A stretch of DNA of 64,000 nt, from assembly GCF_030249855.1 (NCBI RefSeq), contig NZ_JANURN010000006.1:86702-150701 (forward strand), written 5' to 3'. The translations under genes were made by a program, and so were the position numbers. The notes under the pieces were generated by a model that was not told the origin of the DNA, ran no database searches, and worked only from the letters and a program-made list of their open reading frames with translations. Below are positions 32,441 through 41,006 of this stretch, piece after piece (position 1 is the first letter of the stretch; each line of letters opens with the position of its first letter). Source of the DNA: Helicobacter_B zhangjianzhongii (GTDB lineage Bacteria > Campylobacterota > Campylobacteria > Campylobacterales > Helicobacteraceae).

Positions 32441-32734
32441 CTAGCCCTTTTGCTGCTCTTTAAGCCAGTCAAAGAGGGCTTGACTGTATCCAAAGCCCCC
32501 GGATAAGTGGCTAGCAAGCGTGTCTTTATACATTCCTTGGTAGATGTCGCTGCCGGGCTGCTTAGGGTAGAGTGGATTTTCAAGATTGAGCGAAGTATCG
32601 AGCATAAACTTTAGCAAAATTGCTTCAAAGGCATCGGTCTGCTCTTTTAGCTTTGCATCATCGCTAGTTTTGCTAATGCTTGGGGTTTTGTTTGCTTGGT
32701 AGGCTGCTAGGGTGCTGCTTGTGTCGATTTTCAT
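32441..32734 (-). CDS. flgJ: Rod-binding protein (FlgJ N-terminal-like)
   Basis: 97 residues, equal to the N-terminal rod-binding domain of FlgJ without the peptidoglycan hydrolase part, as usual in Campylobacterota. The core LKEQTDAFEAILLKFMLD, DIYQGMYKDTLASHLSGGFGYSQALFDWL is typical. It helps rod assembly in the periplasm. AAAGGAG lies five bases before ATG 32734. It lies downstream of flgI on the same strand, with flgS nearby on the other strand, an order also known from H. pylori. A 219-base gap with a structured element separates it from flgI. Confidence 0.85.
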   Translation of the reverse strand: MKIDTSSTLAAYQANKTPSISKTSDDAKLKEQTDAFEAILLKFMLDTSLNLENPLYPKQPGSDIYQGMYKDTLASHLSGGFGYSQALFDWLKEQQKG

Positions 32735-32785
32735 TGTTGCTCCTTTAATGTGTTAAAAAGTGGATTCTAGCCTTATGGATTCGGT

Positions 32786-32897
32786 CTTGGGTAGGCAATG
32801 TGATTGATTGCACGAATTTTAGGGTAGCCGCAGACATCTAGTCTAGCTCTACCCTAAAATTCGTGCAAAACAACCAGCCCCACCACAATTCCTAGAA
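32786..32897. other. Structured intergenic element, copy 1 (stem covaries with copy 2)
   Basis: Between flgI and flgJ. A perfect 20-bp inverted repeat (32808-32827 with 32849-32868) encloses CCGCAGAC…GTCT-GC, itself able to form a small stem. Flanks GGGTAGGCAATGTGATTGAT and AGCCCCACC-CAATTC are shared with a second copy at 52372-52484. The outer 8 bp of the stem differ completely between the copies yet still pair. This may be a structured RNA, a riboregulator or a small mobile palindrome; no known family comes to mind. Confidence 0.6.
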
Positions 32898-32953
32898 TCC
32901 TAGAAGAAAAGGGACTAAGTGTGAAATCCGCACAGCCCTAGAATCCACCTTTC

Positions 32954-34009
32954 TCATAGAACCTCTATCGGCGCGGCGATCGCACCACTTTGGCGCATAG
33001 CCTCTAGGATAGAGATCATACTCTTTGGGCTTGCGCCCATTTTTTGCAAGGCTTTGACGACATTAGATATGGTCGTGTTGGGCTCGCTCGCACTGATTGT
33101 CGTGCTATTGGGATCAAAGCTTGTCGTAGAATCCAGCTTTTGCGCGCCTTTTTCATCAAGCAAGGGTTCATTGGTGATTTTTAGCGTTATATCACCGCTT
33201 GTAACCACCACAGGGCGCACAGGTATGTCGATCCCTGCGACAATCGTGCCGGACTTTTCATCGATGATGATTTTGCTACCCATTGTGTAATCAATCTGCA
33301 CTTCTTGGAGTAGGGCTAGAAACTCCACAGGGGTTAGATTTTCTGGGCGATTTAGCTTGATCGTGCGAGAGTCTATGGCTATGGCACTTTGCTCGCCAAA
33401 GGTGCTATTTAGCACTTGCTGGATTTTGATAGCATTTTGGAAGTTTGAAGTCTTTAGGCTTAGGGTTAGATCTTGCTGATTGCTTAGATTATAAGCGACT
33501 TCGCGCTCTACAACGGCACCTTGTGCGATCGTGGCATTTAGGAGATTGCTCGAGCTGCCTGTGCTCACCGCGCCTTGCGCTATGGCATAGATATTGCCAT
33601 CTACTGCGGTCAGTGGAGTCATCACTAAAATCCCGGATTCTAGGGATTTGGCATCGCCTATGGAAGAAATTTGTATATCAAGCTTATCACCCTGTCTGGC
33701 AAACGCCGGGAGATTTGCGGTAACGACCACCGCAGCGACATTTTTGGACTTTATGCTCTCTGGGCTTACCTTGACATTCACGCCTTCAAGCATATTGGCG
33801 ATGGATTGCATAGTAAATTTTGAGCTAGTTTTATCGCCCGTGCCATTAAGCCCGATCACCAGTCCATAGCCGATTAGCTGATTGCTTCTCACACCTACGA
33901 TATTGGCTATATCGCCGATTTTTTCCGCATAGGCTTGCGTGCTAAAAAGCAGCAAAAATATCGCTGTCATTATGTAGCGGTGGCATTGCTTGTGCATTCT
34001 TGCAGTCAT
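32954..34009 (-). CDS. flgI: Flagellar P-ring protein FlgI
   Basis: 351 residues. A signal peptide (IMTAIFLLLFSTQAYA) sends it to the periplasm, where it forms the P-ring bushing in the peptidoglycan. EKIGDIANIVGVRSNQLIGYGLVIGLNGTGDK, MTPLTAVDGNIYAIAQGAVS and the C-terminus VKALQKMGASPKSMISILEAMRQSGAI are strong family signatures. Start ATG 34009 is preceded by AAGGAGAG; an ATG four codons later lacks its own site. First gene before flgJ. Confidence 0.96.
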   Translation of the reverse strand: MTARMHKQCHRYIMTAIFLLLFSTQAYAEKIGDIANIVGVRSNQLIGYGLVIGLNGTGDKTSSKFTMQSIANMLEGVNVKVSPESIKSKNVAAVVVTANLPAFARQGDKLDIQISSIGDAKSLESGILVMTPLTAVDGNIYAIAQGAVSTGSSSNLLNATIAQGAVVEREVAYNLSNQQDLTLSLKTSNFQNAIKIQQVLNSTFGEQSAIAIDSRTIKLNRPENLTPVEFLALLQEVQIDYTMGSKIIIDEKSGTIVAGIDIPVRPVVVTSGDITLKITNEPLLDEKGAQKLDSTTSFDPNSTTISASEPNTTISNVVKALQKMGASPKSMISILEAMRQSGAIAAPIEVL

Positions 34010-34176
34010 TATCTCTCCTTAGGATAAGCCATATTTGATAGGTATCGCTAGGATTCTAAGCAAAAAGGATTCCATAAATATTGTGCCAAAATAGCTTTGA
34101 CTTATGCATATTTATAGTATTTATTTATTTTTTCGTTGTAGAATCTAGGCTCACATTCACACTAAAGGAGAAGTCT

Positions 34177-34497
34177 ATGAACTCACTTCAAAAAAAGTTC
34201 GTTGCTACACTAGGGATTTTTGGCTGCGCTGTTGCGCTAAATGCTGCTGCGCCAGCAGATATTATTAAGACAAAGTGCCAAGCGTGCCACGGGGCAAATA
34301 TGGAGAAGCAAGCTCTTGGTAAAAGCAAGATCACAAATACAATGACAGAAGAAGAGATCAAAAAGGATCTTCTAGGATATAAGGCAAAGACTTTGAATCA
34401 CTTCGGTCTTGGCGCGACAATGTGGGGGCAAGCAGCAGCACTAAGCGATGAAGAAATCGATGCGCTTGCAAAATATATCCCTACTTTGAAAAAGTAA
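34177..34497 (+). CDS. Periplasmic class I cytochrome c (c553 type)
   Basis: 106 residues with a signal peptide (FVATLGIFGCAVALNAAAP). CQACH is the haem c site; the distal Met is likely the one in GATMWGQAAAL. The C-terminus ALAKYIPTLKK and ALGKSKITNTMTEEEI resemble H. pylori cytochrome c553, which feeds electrons to the cbb3 oxidase. ATG 34177 is chosen because AAAGGAGAAG lies just upstream and the signal peptide begins there. Poly-T stretches and TAGAAT at about 34139-34144 may be its promoter. Confidence 0.93.
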   Translation: MNSLQKKFVATLGIFGCAVALNAAAPADIIKTKCQACHGANMEKQALGKSKITNTMTEEEIKKDLLGYKAKTLNHFGLGATMWGQAAALSDEEIDALAKYIPTLKK

Positions 34498-34515
34498 GTC
34501 TTAGAAAAATAAGCA

Positions 34516-35691
34516 TTGTGTCTGCTGCTTAGCAGTGGGCGCACTTCTACTACAAATACTACAAAGCAGACTAGATTGAGATCTCCCAAAAACACAGACA
34601 AATCCGTATCCCCACAGATAGATCCAGCACAATTACTAGACCCCACACAAGATCGTAATGATAATGACGACAAGCTTGGGCAAGATTTTTTGCGCGAGAT
34701 CCAAGAAAATCCAGAAAATATCAAGCAGCTTTTAGAAGAATTTATCAACATTAGCTATCGTTATGAAAAAGATGTCAAAGATGCTAAAGCCCTGTATGAA
34801 TGGCTCATAGAGACACTGCCGCAAGCTATTTGGGTCTATAATTACGATGGGAGCTTTTTCTACCGCAATACTCGCGCGATAGAGATTTCACACATAGTAG
34901 AATTGATACAAGCAAACCCCCAAGATAGCCTAGAATCCACTTTAGAAATTGAGTGCGACAAGCGGATTTTCCTTGTGCAAACAAGCTCTTTTCAAAATCG
35001 CTTGCTAATTACTGCCACAGATATTACAAGCCAAAAGCGTCAAGCCAGACTTGCTTCTATGGGGCAGATTTCCGCGCATTTGGCACACGAGATCCGCAAT
35101 CCCATAGGCTCGATGTCTTTGCTTGCAGCGACATTGCAAAAATCAGCACTACAATCACAGCTCCCCATCATCGATGAGCTGCAAAAGTCCATTTTCCGCG
35201 TGGAGCGTATCATCAAAGCAACACTGCTATTTTCTAAAGGCATTAGTGCCAATAAGCAGCCCCTAAGAATCTGTGAGCTGCAAGATGAGCTGCAAGCCTT
35301 TGTGAAAAGTTATAGCTTTAGCAAAGACATCGCATTTCACTATGCTTTTGCCGATAAAGTTGCCTATATGGATAAGGATTTGATCTTGATCGCTTTGCAG
35401 AATTTTTTATTTAATGCCATTGATGCGATAGAAGAGGGCGATAATGAATGTGGGCAAGTAGTGCTAGAGGGCGATATTACACAGGGGGAAGTGTGCTTTT
35501 TGATCAAAGATAATGGCAAGCCCTTTGATAATCCAAACATTCTCTTTGAGCCATTTGTTACCACCAAGCTTAAGGGTAATGGGCTAGGGCTAGCTCTGTC
35601 AAATCACATTATCCAAGCGCATTCTGGGCGCATAGAGCTTAATGCCAAGGATAAGGAGTTTAGAATCTATCTCCCTAAAGTAAGTGTATAG
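34516..35691 (+). CDS. flgS: Flagellar sensor histidine kinase FlgS
   Basis: 391 residues as read, cytoplasmic with no TM segments. The H-box is MGQISAHLAHEIRNPIGSMSLLAATLQ, the N-box NFLFNAIDAIE, then DNGKPF and GNGLGLALSNHIIQAHSG (G boxes). A PAS-like part (WVYNYDGSFFYRN) precedes them. It phosphorylates FlgR to switch on RpoN-dependent genes such as flgE. Place beside flgI and flgJ as in H. pylori supports the name. The start is uncertain: TTG 34516 gives the longest frame but has no good ribosome site, and no in-frame ATG occurs before the H-box. Confidence 0.85.
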   Translation: MCLLLSSGRTSTTNTTKQTRLRSPKNTDKSVSPQIDPAQLLDPTQDRNDNDDKLGQDFLREIQENPENIKQLLEEFINISYRYEKDVKDAKALYEWLIETLPQAIWVYNYDGSFFYRNTRAIEISHIVELIQANPQDSLESTLEIECDKRIFLVQTSSFQNRLLITATDITSQKRQARLASMGQISAHLAHEIRNPIGSMSLLAATLQKSALQSQLPIIDELQKSIFRVERIIKATLLFSKGISANKQPLRICELQDELQAFVKSYSFSKDIAFHYAFADKVAYMDKDLILIALQNFLFNAIDAIEEGDNECGQVVLEGDITQGEVCFLIKDNGKPFDNPNILFEPFVTTKLKGNGLGLALSNHIIQAHSGRIELNAKDKEFRIYLPKVSV

Positions 35692-35916
35692 GCTAGCTGG
35701 TTATCATAGATTGGCTTAGATCGCTGCCTTACTTATATGCAGGCTTGCAATAACAATATGATGAAAAAAACACAATGGGTAAAAGTGGATTCTAGGCTTT
35801 AGATGCGAGAATCTAGGATCGCATAATGAAGGGGATAAGACTAGGGCTATCAATGCAGCGTAATGCTTAATCTATAATCCTAGTCTGCCAGCCCTAAGCT
35901 TTTATAAAAACGGATT
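35692..35916. other. Gene-free gap with 15-mer copy
   Basis: Between convergent flgS and the response regulator gene. It contains AAAAGTGGATTCTAG at about 35781 and short imperfect inverted repeats around CTAGTC; nothing else recognised. Confidence 0.4.
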
Positions 35917-36591
35917 CTAGGCTTGCTGTGTGTTTAGCTTATATCCCACACCGCGTATGGTTTCAATCTTTTTTCCAAAGCTTCCAAGCTTATTGCGCAG
36001 GGTGTTGATATGCATATCCACAGTGCGTGTCTCTCCGCTAAGCTCATATCCCCACACAAGCTCCAAAAGCTCCTCCCTAGAAAATGTCCTATCGGGATTT
36101 TTCAGCAAGCAGGCAAGCAGATCAAATTCTTTCAAGGTGGTTTTGATCTCTTGATTGTCAAGAGTGATTGTGTGGCGTTTGGGCGATAGAGAGAGTGTAT
36201 CTAGCACCAAATCCCCAAAATCATCGCCATTATAGCGGCGCAGCAAGGCGCGGATCCTAGCAAGTAGCTCTAGCGCACTAAAAGGCTTTGAGAGATAGTC
36301 ATCGGCCCCTAGATCTAGCCCTTTGATCTTGTCATATTCACTACCAAGTGCGCTTAGTATGATTACAGGTATGTCGCGTGTCTTGCTCTTTTCCCGCAGG
36401 CGTTTTAGGATACTTAAGCCATTTTCATTGGGTAGCATTAAATCAAGCACGATGAGCGCAGGCAGCTCTTTGGTCAAGCTAGCATTAAAATCTAGCGCAT
36501 TATCAAAGCCCTTGGCTTCGATATTTTGGCTTGAGAGCGCGTATAGCACAAGCTCCAAAATACTGCTATCATCTTCTAGCACATATACCAT
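35917..36591 (-). CDS. phoB: OmpR/PhoB-family response regulator
   Basis: 224 residues. Receiver: YVLEDDSSILEL, LIVLDLMLPNENGL (phosphorylated Asp near residue 49), VIILSAL, DDYLSKPF. The winged helix (LKEFDLLACLLKNPDRTFSREELLELVWG, TVDMHINTLRNKLG, IRGVGYKL) follows. PhoB is the likely identity because pstB and pstA lie directly upstream on the same strand. A matching PhoR kinase is not in the window. Start at ATG 36591. Confidence 0.75.
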   Translation of the reverse strand: MVYVLEDDSSILELVLYALSSQNIEAKGFDNALDFNASLTKELPALIVLDLMLPNENGLSILKRLREKSKTRDIPVIILSALGSEYDKIKGLDLGADDYLSKPFSALELLARIRALLRRYNGDDFGDLVLDTLSLSPKRHTITLDNQEIKTTLKEFDLLACLLKNPDRTFSREELLELVWGYELSGETRTVDMHINTLRNKLGSFGKKIETIRGVGYKLNTQQA

Positions 36592-36621
36592 ATAAATCCT
36601 TATCGCAAATCTTGTGAGATT

Positions 36622-37404
36622 TTACCCAAATCTTCCGCCGATGTAATCTTTAGTGCGCTTGTCTTTGGGGCTATTAAACATCGCATAAGTTGTGTCAAAC
36701 TCCACCACTTCTCCAAGCAAGAAAAACGCCGTTTTATCCGAGATTCTAGCGGCTTGCTGCATATTGTGCGTAACGATTACTATGGTGTATTTTTGCTTCA
36801 GCTCACTGACTAGCTCCTCGATCTTTAGCGTAGAGATGGGGTCTAGTGCGCTTGTAGGCTCGTCCATTAGTAGCACTTCTGGATTGACAGCAAGGGCGCG
36901 TGCGATACAGAGTCGCTGCTGCTGCCCACCACTTAGCCCAAGGGCAGATTTTTTTAATCGGTCTTTAAGCTCTTTCCACAAAGCCGCACCTTTTAAGCAC
37001 CGCTCCACTATTTCATCAAGCTCGGCTTTTTTCTTTATGCCGTGGGTTTTGGGACCGAAAGTGATGTTGTCATATACGCTCATAGGGAAAGGATTTGGCT
37101 TTTGAAACACCATCCCCACGCGCTTGCGCAGGATATTGACATTGTAGTCTTTGTAAATATCCTTGCCTTCAAGCAAGATTTTGCCACTTACTTGACAATC
37201 AGTTACTAAGTCATTCATACGATTTAAGCAGCGCAGAAGGCTAGATTTGCCGCAACCACTTGGACCGATAAAGGCACTTACTTCATTTTTGAGCAAGTTG
37301 AGATTGATGTTTTTAAGCGCGTGGAAGTCCCCATAGTGGAGATTCATACCTTTTAGCGTGAAAATATCTTTTGATTTTGGGGCTTGAGACTTGGCGTTTT
37401 GCAT
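36622..37404 (-). CDS. pstB: Phosphate ABC transporter ATP-binding protein PstB
   Basis: 260 residues. GPSGCGKSSLLRCLNRMNDL is the Walker A and the PstB hallmark; LSGGQQQRLCIARALAVNPEVLLMDEPTSALDP holds the signature and Walker B; VTHNMQQAARISDKTAFFLLGEVVE is typical PstB. It energises phosphate uptake at the inner membrane with PstA and PstC. ATG 37404 has AAGGAGC upstream. Lies 18 bases after pstA and 30 before the response regulator. Confidence 0.95.
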   Translation of the reverse strand: MQNAKSQAPKSKDIFTLKGMNLHYGDFHALKNINLNLLKNEVSAFIGPSGCGKSSLLRCLNRMNDLVTDCQVSGKILLEGKDIYKDYNVNILRKRVGMVFQKPNPFPMSVYDNITFGPKTHGIKKKAELDEIVERCLKGAALWKELKDRLKKSALGLSGGQQQRLCIARALAVNPEVLLMDEPTSALDPISTLKIEELVSELKQKYTIVIVTHNMQQAARISDKTAFFLLGEVVEFDTTYAMFNSPKDKRTKDYIGGRFG

Positions 37405-37422
37405 TATTGCTCCTTGGTGTCG

Positions 37423-38340
37423 TTATGCTGGCATAGGTGGGCTAAACTTTTTAGCGACAAAGTTTGATAAGAGATTTAGAGCTATGACCACGAGCAAGAT
37501 TACCACCGCACTTGCGGCGGCTTGATTGATATAAAGCCCTTCATTAAGTAGTTGATACAAATGCACACTAAGTGTCCGCCCAGAATCCATAGCCACCGCC
37601 ACTTGCGCCACACTCCCTGATGTATAGAGCAGCGCAGCACTCTCGCTGATGATGCGCCCTATGGATAAAATCACCCCAGATAGCACGCCGCTTACCGCAC
37701 AAGGCAGAATAATGCGAAATAGCACCACAAGTTTTGGCGCACCAAGCCCAAAGCCTGCTTCTTTGTAAGTCTCTGGCACGCATTTTAGGGCTTCTTGGGT
37801 GTTGCGCAAGATCAGCGGCAGCACCATAATGCTTAGGGTAAAAGCCCCTGCTAGCATAGTGAAAGTATTATCAAACACATAGATGACAAAAACAATGAAG
37901 CCAAACAGCCCATATACGATAGATGGAATCCCAGCCAATGTTTCTGAAGCCATATTGATCGTGCCAACAAACCACGAATCAGGCTTGGCGTATTCTTGCA
38001 GATAGATCGCGCCTAGGATCGCTATGGGCGCGGAGCAGAGTAGGGATATGACCACGATTATAATGGTATTGATGATAGCTGGGAGCATAGAGACATTTTC
38101 TGTGGTGTATTTCCACTCAAAAAGCGTGGCATTTAAATGCGGCAGCCCACTATACAGGATATAGCCCACGATAAGCGCAAAGACAGCGATCGTAAGTGTG
38201 ATGGCTATATACACACTTACTCGCAGGATAAGTGATAAGAGATCGTTGTGGGCTGTGGTGCCACGCGTTTGTGTCGCTTGCTTTTGGGGCTTTAGCTTTG
38301 CTTGCTTGCTTGGTAGCTTTGTGGTATGAGCTTTTGCCAT
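37423..38340 (-). CDS. pstA: Phosphate ABC transporter permease PstA
   Basis: 305 residues, about six TM helices, with the permease loop ETLAGIPSIVYGLFGFIVF and YKEAGFGLGAPKLVVLFRIILPCAVSGVLSGVILSIGRIISESAAL (EAA loop). The N-terminal 35 residues are Lys/Gln/Thr-rich and cytoplasmic. It is the first gene of the run: no pstC or pstS precedes it, because the adjacent gene metK is divergent. The other halves of the transporter must be elsewhere or absent. Confidence 0.93.
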   Translation of the reverse strand: MAKAHTTKLPSKQAKLKPQKQATQTRGTTAHNDLLSLILRVSVYIAITLTIAVFALIVGYILYSGLPHLNATLFEWKYTTENVSMLPAIINTIIIVVISLLCSAPIAILGAIYLQEYAKPDSWFVGTINMASETLAGIPSIVYGLFGFIVFVIYVFDNTFTMLAGAFTLSIMVLPLILRNTQEALKCVPETYKEAGFGLGAPKLVVLFRIILPCAVSGVLSGVILSIGRIISESAALLYTSGSVAQVAVAMDSGRTLSVHLYQLLNEGLYINQAAASAVVILLVVIALNLLSNFVAKKFSPPMPA

Positions 38341-38526
38341 AGTGTCCCTTGAGTATTAAAAAATCTAGCTAGGATTATAAAGCGAGTATGTAAAAGCCTT
38401 TCACCACATTGTAAAGGCTTTGTAAAATGCCTATAACTCCACGCAGATACGGAAACATTTAGAAATCGACCACGCGCAATGTATGTCAAAAATCACTAAA
38501 CATATATTGTGTTTAACAATTTTTGC

Positions 38527-38532
38527 TAGTAT
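38527..38532 (+). promoter_or_regulatory. Likely -10 box of metK
   Basis: TGCTAGTAT, a TG-extended -10 form, lies 35 bases before the metK ATG, preceded by an A/T-rich stretch. It fits Helicobacter vegetative promoters. Confidence 0.4.
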
Positions 38533-38567
38533 TCCATCTCCAAAATCTCAAAACACAAGGTGAGTTT

Positions 38568-39728
38568 ATGAAAAAATTCTTTCTTTTCACTTCAGAATCT
38601 GTAACCGAAGGACACCCAGATAAAATGGCAGACCAAATCAGTGATGCAGTGCTTGACTACATCATTGAGCGAGATAAAAATGCACGCGTAGCGTGTGAGA
38701 CGCTTGTAAGCAATGGCTTTTGTGTCATCGCTGGGGAGCTAAAGACGAGCGTATATGCTCCTATGCAAGAAATCGCTAGAAAAGTCGTGCAAGAAATCGG
38801 CTACACAGACGCGCTCTATGGCTTTGACTACCGCAGCGCAGCGGTGCTAAATGGCATTGGCGAGCAAAGCCCGGATATCAATCAAGGCGTAGATAGGGCT
38901 GATGGCGAGATAGGTGCTGGCGATCAAGGGCTTATGTTTGGCTATGCGTGCCGTGAGACGCCTTCGCTTATGCCTTTGCCTATTTGGCTCTCTCACCGCA
39001 TTACAGAGGGCTTAGCAGCAAAACGCAAAGATGGCACACTGCCCTTTTTACGCCCAGATGGCAAGTCTCAAGTTACCGTGCGTTATGAAGATGGCAAGCC
39101 TGTAAGTATTGATACAATCGTTATATCAACGCAGCACAGCCCAGAGACACAGCAGACGCATTTGAAAGACGCAGTGATTGAAGAAATCGTGCAAAAGGTA
39201 ATCCCACAAGAATATCTCAACGATAATATCCGCTATTTTGTAAATCCCACAGGCAAATTTGTCATCGGCGGACCACAAGGCGATGCAGGGCTAACCGGGC
39301 GTAAAATCATCGTGGATACTTATGGCGGGAGCTGTCCGCACGGAGGCGGGGCATTTAGCGGGAAAGATCCTAGTAAGGTAGATAGAAGTGCGGCGTATGC
39401 GGCACGATATGTAGCCAAAAATCTTGTGGCAAGTGGCGTGTGTGATAAAGCGGTAGTGCAAGTAGCCTATGCTATTGGCGTGGTAGAGCCTGTATCAATC
39501 CTTGTAGATACGCAAGGCACAGGCAAAGTAGAAGACTCTGTGCTGACAGAGTGTGTGAAAAAGGTCTTTAGACTTACGCCTAAAGGCATTATAGAATCAC
39601 TTGATTTACTTCGTCCTATTTATCGCAAAACTGCAGCGTATGGACACTTTGGACGAGAATTGCCGGAATTTTCTTGGGAGAAAACGGATAAGGTTGAAGA
39701 AATTAGAGAGTTTTGTAAAGTGAAGTAG
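38568..39728 (+). CDS. metK: S-adenosylmethionine synthetase
   Basis: 386 residues. Makes SAM from ATP and methionine. FTSESVTEGHPDKMADQISDAVLD with the catalytic His, GAGDQGLMFGYA and GGGAFSGKDPSKVDRSAAYAARY are invariant motifs. Start ATG 38568 has AAGGTGAG upstream; the open frame before it adds 15 unrelated residues. As the window carries at least eight other genes for SAM-dependent methyltransferases, its product has many uses here. Confidence 0.97.
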   Translation: MKKFFLFTSESVTEGHPDKMADQISDAVLDYIIERDKNARVACETLVSNGFCVIAGELKTSVYAPMQEIARKVVQEIGYTDALYGFDYRSAAVLNGIGEQSPDINQGVDRADGEIGAGDQGLMFGYACRETPSLMPLPIWLSHRITEGLAAKRKDGTLPFLRPDGKSQVTVRYEDGKPVSIDTIVISTQHSPETQQTHLKDAVIEEIVQKVIPQEYLNDNIRYFVNPTGKFVIGGPQGDAGLTGRKIIVDTYGGSCPHGGGAFSGKDPSKVDRSAAYAARYVAKNLVASGVCDKAVVQVAYAIGVVEPVSILVDTQGTGKVEDSVLTECVKKVFRLTPKGIIESLDLLRPIYRKTAAYGHFGRELPEFSWEKTDKVEEIREFCKVK

Positions 39729-39941
39729 TAAGCCCTAGAATCCGGTTTTGAGCATTGTTTGTTGGCTACTAAAGAATTTAGGCTGTCTTGCTTCTAAAGA
39801 ACTCGCATTGCTTGCTTTCTAAAGAAACCTGCTTCGACTGCGCCTCGCACCGCTACGCTTGCTTTCTAAAGAAGCTTCGCTGCGCTTGCTTTGCCGTGTG
39901 CCGCCGTTGTCAGCTCGCAATGACAGGGGATTAGCTCTTTG

Positions 39942-40016
39942 TATGGTTGCGATTTCATCATCTGTGAGATTGTGGAGCTTATAGACTAAAGAGTCAATTT
40001 TGGATTCTAGCTCTTT
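39942..40016 (-). pseudogene. Methylase C-terminal remnant C
   Basis: Reads KELESKIDSLVYKLHNLTDD then EIATIQ on the minus strand. This is the KID-LVY-LY-LT-xE tail found at the end of many N6-adenine methylases and type IIG enzymes. No upstream methylase sequence is attached; palindromes flank it. Confidence 0.6.
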
Positions 40017-40115
40017 TTACTTATGGATTGCTTCGGCTACGCCTCGCAATGACGGAGAAAAGCGTTTTACTTGTCATTGCGAACGCAGTGAAGCAATCCA
40101 TACTAGAATCCACTT

Positions 40116-40199
40116 TTACTCCTTTTCTATTGTTTCTATCTCATCATCGGTGAGATTGTAGAGTTTATAGACTAAAGAGTCGATTTTGGATTCTAGCTC
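40116..40199 (-). pseudogene. Methylase C-terminal remnant B
   Basis: Reads ELESKIDSLVYKLYNLTDDE then IETIEKE and a stop. Almost the same peptide as remnants A and C, again cut from any methylase body and bordered by palindromes. Confidence 0.6.
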
Positions 40200-40510
40200 G
40201 GCGGTGGTTTTGCTGTCATTGCGAGACTTGCTCTGCAAGTCGTGGCAATCCATACTTTACACTAGAAACCACCTTTTACTTGTCATTGCGAGATTCTGCG
40301 GTAGCAGAATCGTGGCAATCCACTTCTTTCTGTCATTGCGAGCTTTGGCGTAAAGCAAAGCGTGGCAATCCACTTTCACACTAGAATCCGCTTTTGGTTT
40401 GTGGATTGCCGCGCGGTGCAAGCACCGCTCGCAATGACGGGGAAAGCGTTTTATTTGTCATTAGCAACGCTGAAGCAATCCATACTAGAATCCACTTTTG
40501 CCTTTAGGGT

Positions 40511-40795
40511 CTATTTTTTAAACAGCTCACTATGGCTGCCTATGCGTATGCAAGAGAGTAGCAATGCTTCTTTATCTTTTTTATACACGAGTAGCAAATC
40601 TGGCATTATATGGCACTCTCTATATCCACTATAATTGCCGATAAGCTTATGGTCTTTGTGCTTTGGCTCCAGGGGTAGGTCATAGAGCAGGCGATTTATC
40701 AGCGATTTTGCTTGTAGCTTTTGGGCTTGGGAGAGCTTTTTATACTGCTTTTCAAATCTACTTGATGTTTCTAGCTCATATTTTGGGCTATCCAT
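40511..40795 (-). CDS. YafQ/RelE-type mRNA interferase toxin
   Basis: 94 residues. ETSSRFEKQYKKLSQAQKLQ, then LLYDLPLEPKHKDHKLIGNYSGYRECHIMPDLLLVYKKDK and a C-terminal SHSELFK is the YafQ pattern, with the His, Asp and Phe of the active site. Such toxins cut mRNA on the ribosome. The ATG 40793-40795 overlaps the antitoxin end by eight bases, a normal toxin-antitoxin layout; the longer open frame upstream is only the antitoxin gene read in another frame. Confidence 0.85.
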   Translation of the reverse strand: MDSPKYELETSSRFEKQYKKLSQAQKLQAKSLINRLLYDLPLEPKHKDHKLIGNYSGYRECHIMPDLLLVYKKDKEALLLSCIRIGSHSELFKK

Positions 40796-41006
40796 TAGCT
40801 TGCATAGCCCTTTCAAACTCTGCAAGGCTTTTGTATCGCTTTGTCTTACCCTCTCTTTGCTCCGCTTCAAACTCGGCGATAGCTTCTTGTATCTCTGCCT
40901 TTTGCATATCATCGTGCTGTGCGATGATTATGGCATTTGTGTTTTTCACTAGCTCGGTATAGGCTGGCAGAAACTCATCTTTGATATTTTCTATAATCAG
41001 CGTCAT
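40788..41006 (-). CDS. Antitoxin of the YafQ-type pair
   Basis: 72 residues: MTLIIENIKDEFLPAYTELV, then a helix-rich acidic and basic part (AEIQEAIAEFEAEQREGKTKRYKSLAEFERAMQANG). The N-terminus fits a RelB/DinJ-like dimer strand; the C-terminal KSLAEFERAM would wrap the toxin. It stops inside the toxin start (ATGGATAG). AAGGAAGAG lies before the ATG. The pair stands between methylase remnants downstream of a restriction-like locus. Confidence 0.8.
   Translation of the reverse strand: MTLIIENIKDEFLPAYTELVKNTNAIIIAQHDDMQKAEIQEAIAEFEAEQREGKTKRYKSLAEFERAMQANG

Larger units (their letters stand above)
39729..40510. repeat. Repeat-dense gene-free region (CATTGCGAG palindromes)
   Basis: No intact gene. 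At least seven palindromes of the family GTCATTGCGAG…GTGGCAATCCA (either orientation) lie between about 40021 and 40485, plus one at about 39900-39931. Inner stems differ from copy to copy but stay paired, for example GATTCTGC/GCAGAATC and CTTTG/CAAAG. TTGCTTTCTAAAGAA occurs several times at 39760-39880. Two methylase C-terminal remnants (listed separately) are embedded, with TAGAATCCAC words. Confidence 0.85.

Noticed and set aside
34040..34090. TTGGCAC on the minus strand upstream of flgI, a possible sigma-54 -24 element
   Set aside because: No GC stands 12 bases on at the -12 position (ATTTATGG instead), so it does not meet the RpoN spacing rule.
35692..35916. CTAGTC inverted repeats as an attachment site
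   Set aside because: Arms are short and imperfect, with no integrase or tRNA nearby.
40021..40485. Regularly spaced repeats resembling a CRISPR array
   Set aside because: Units are palindromes in mixed orientation with uneven spacing and no unique spacers; no cas genes in the window.
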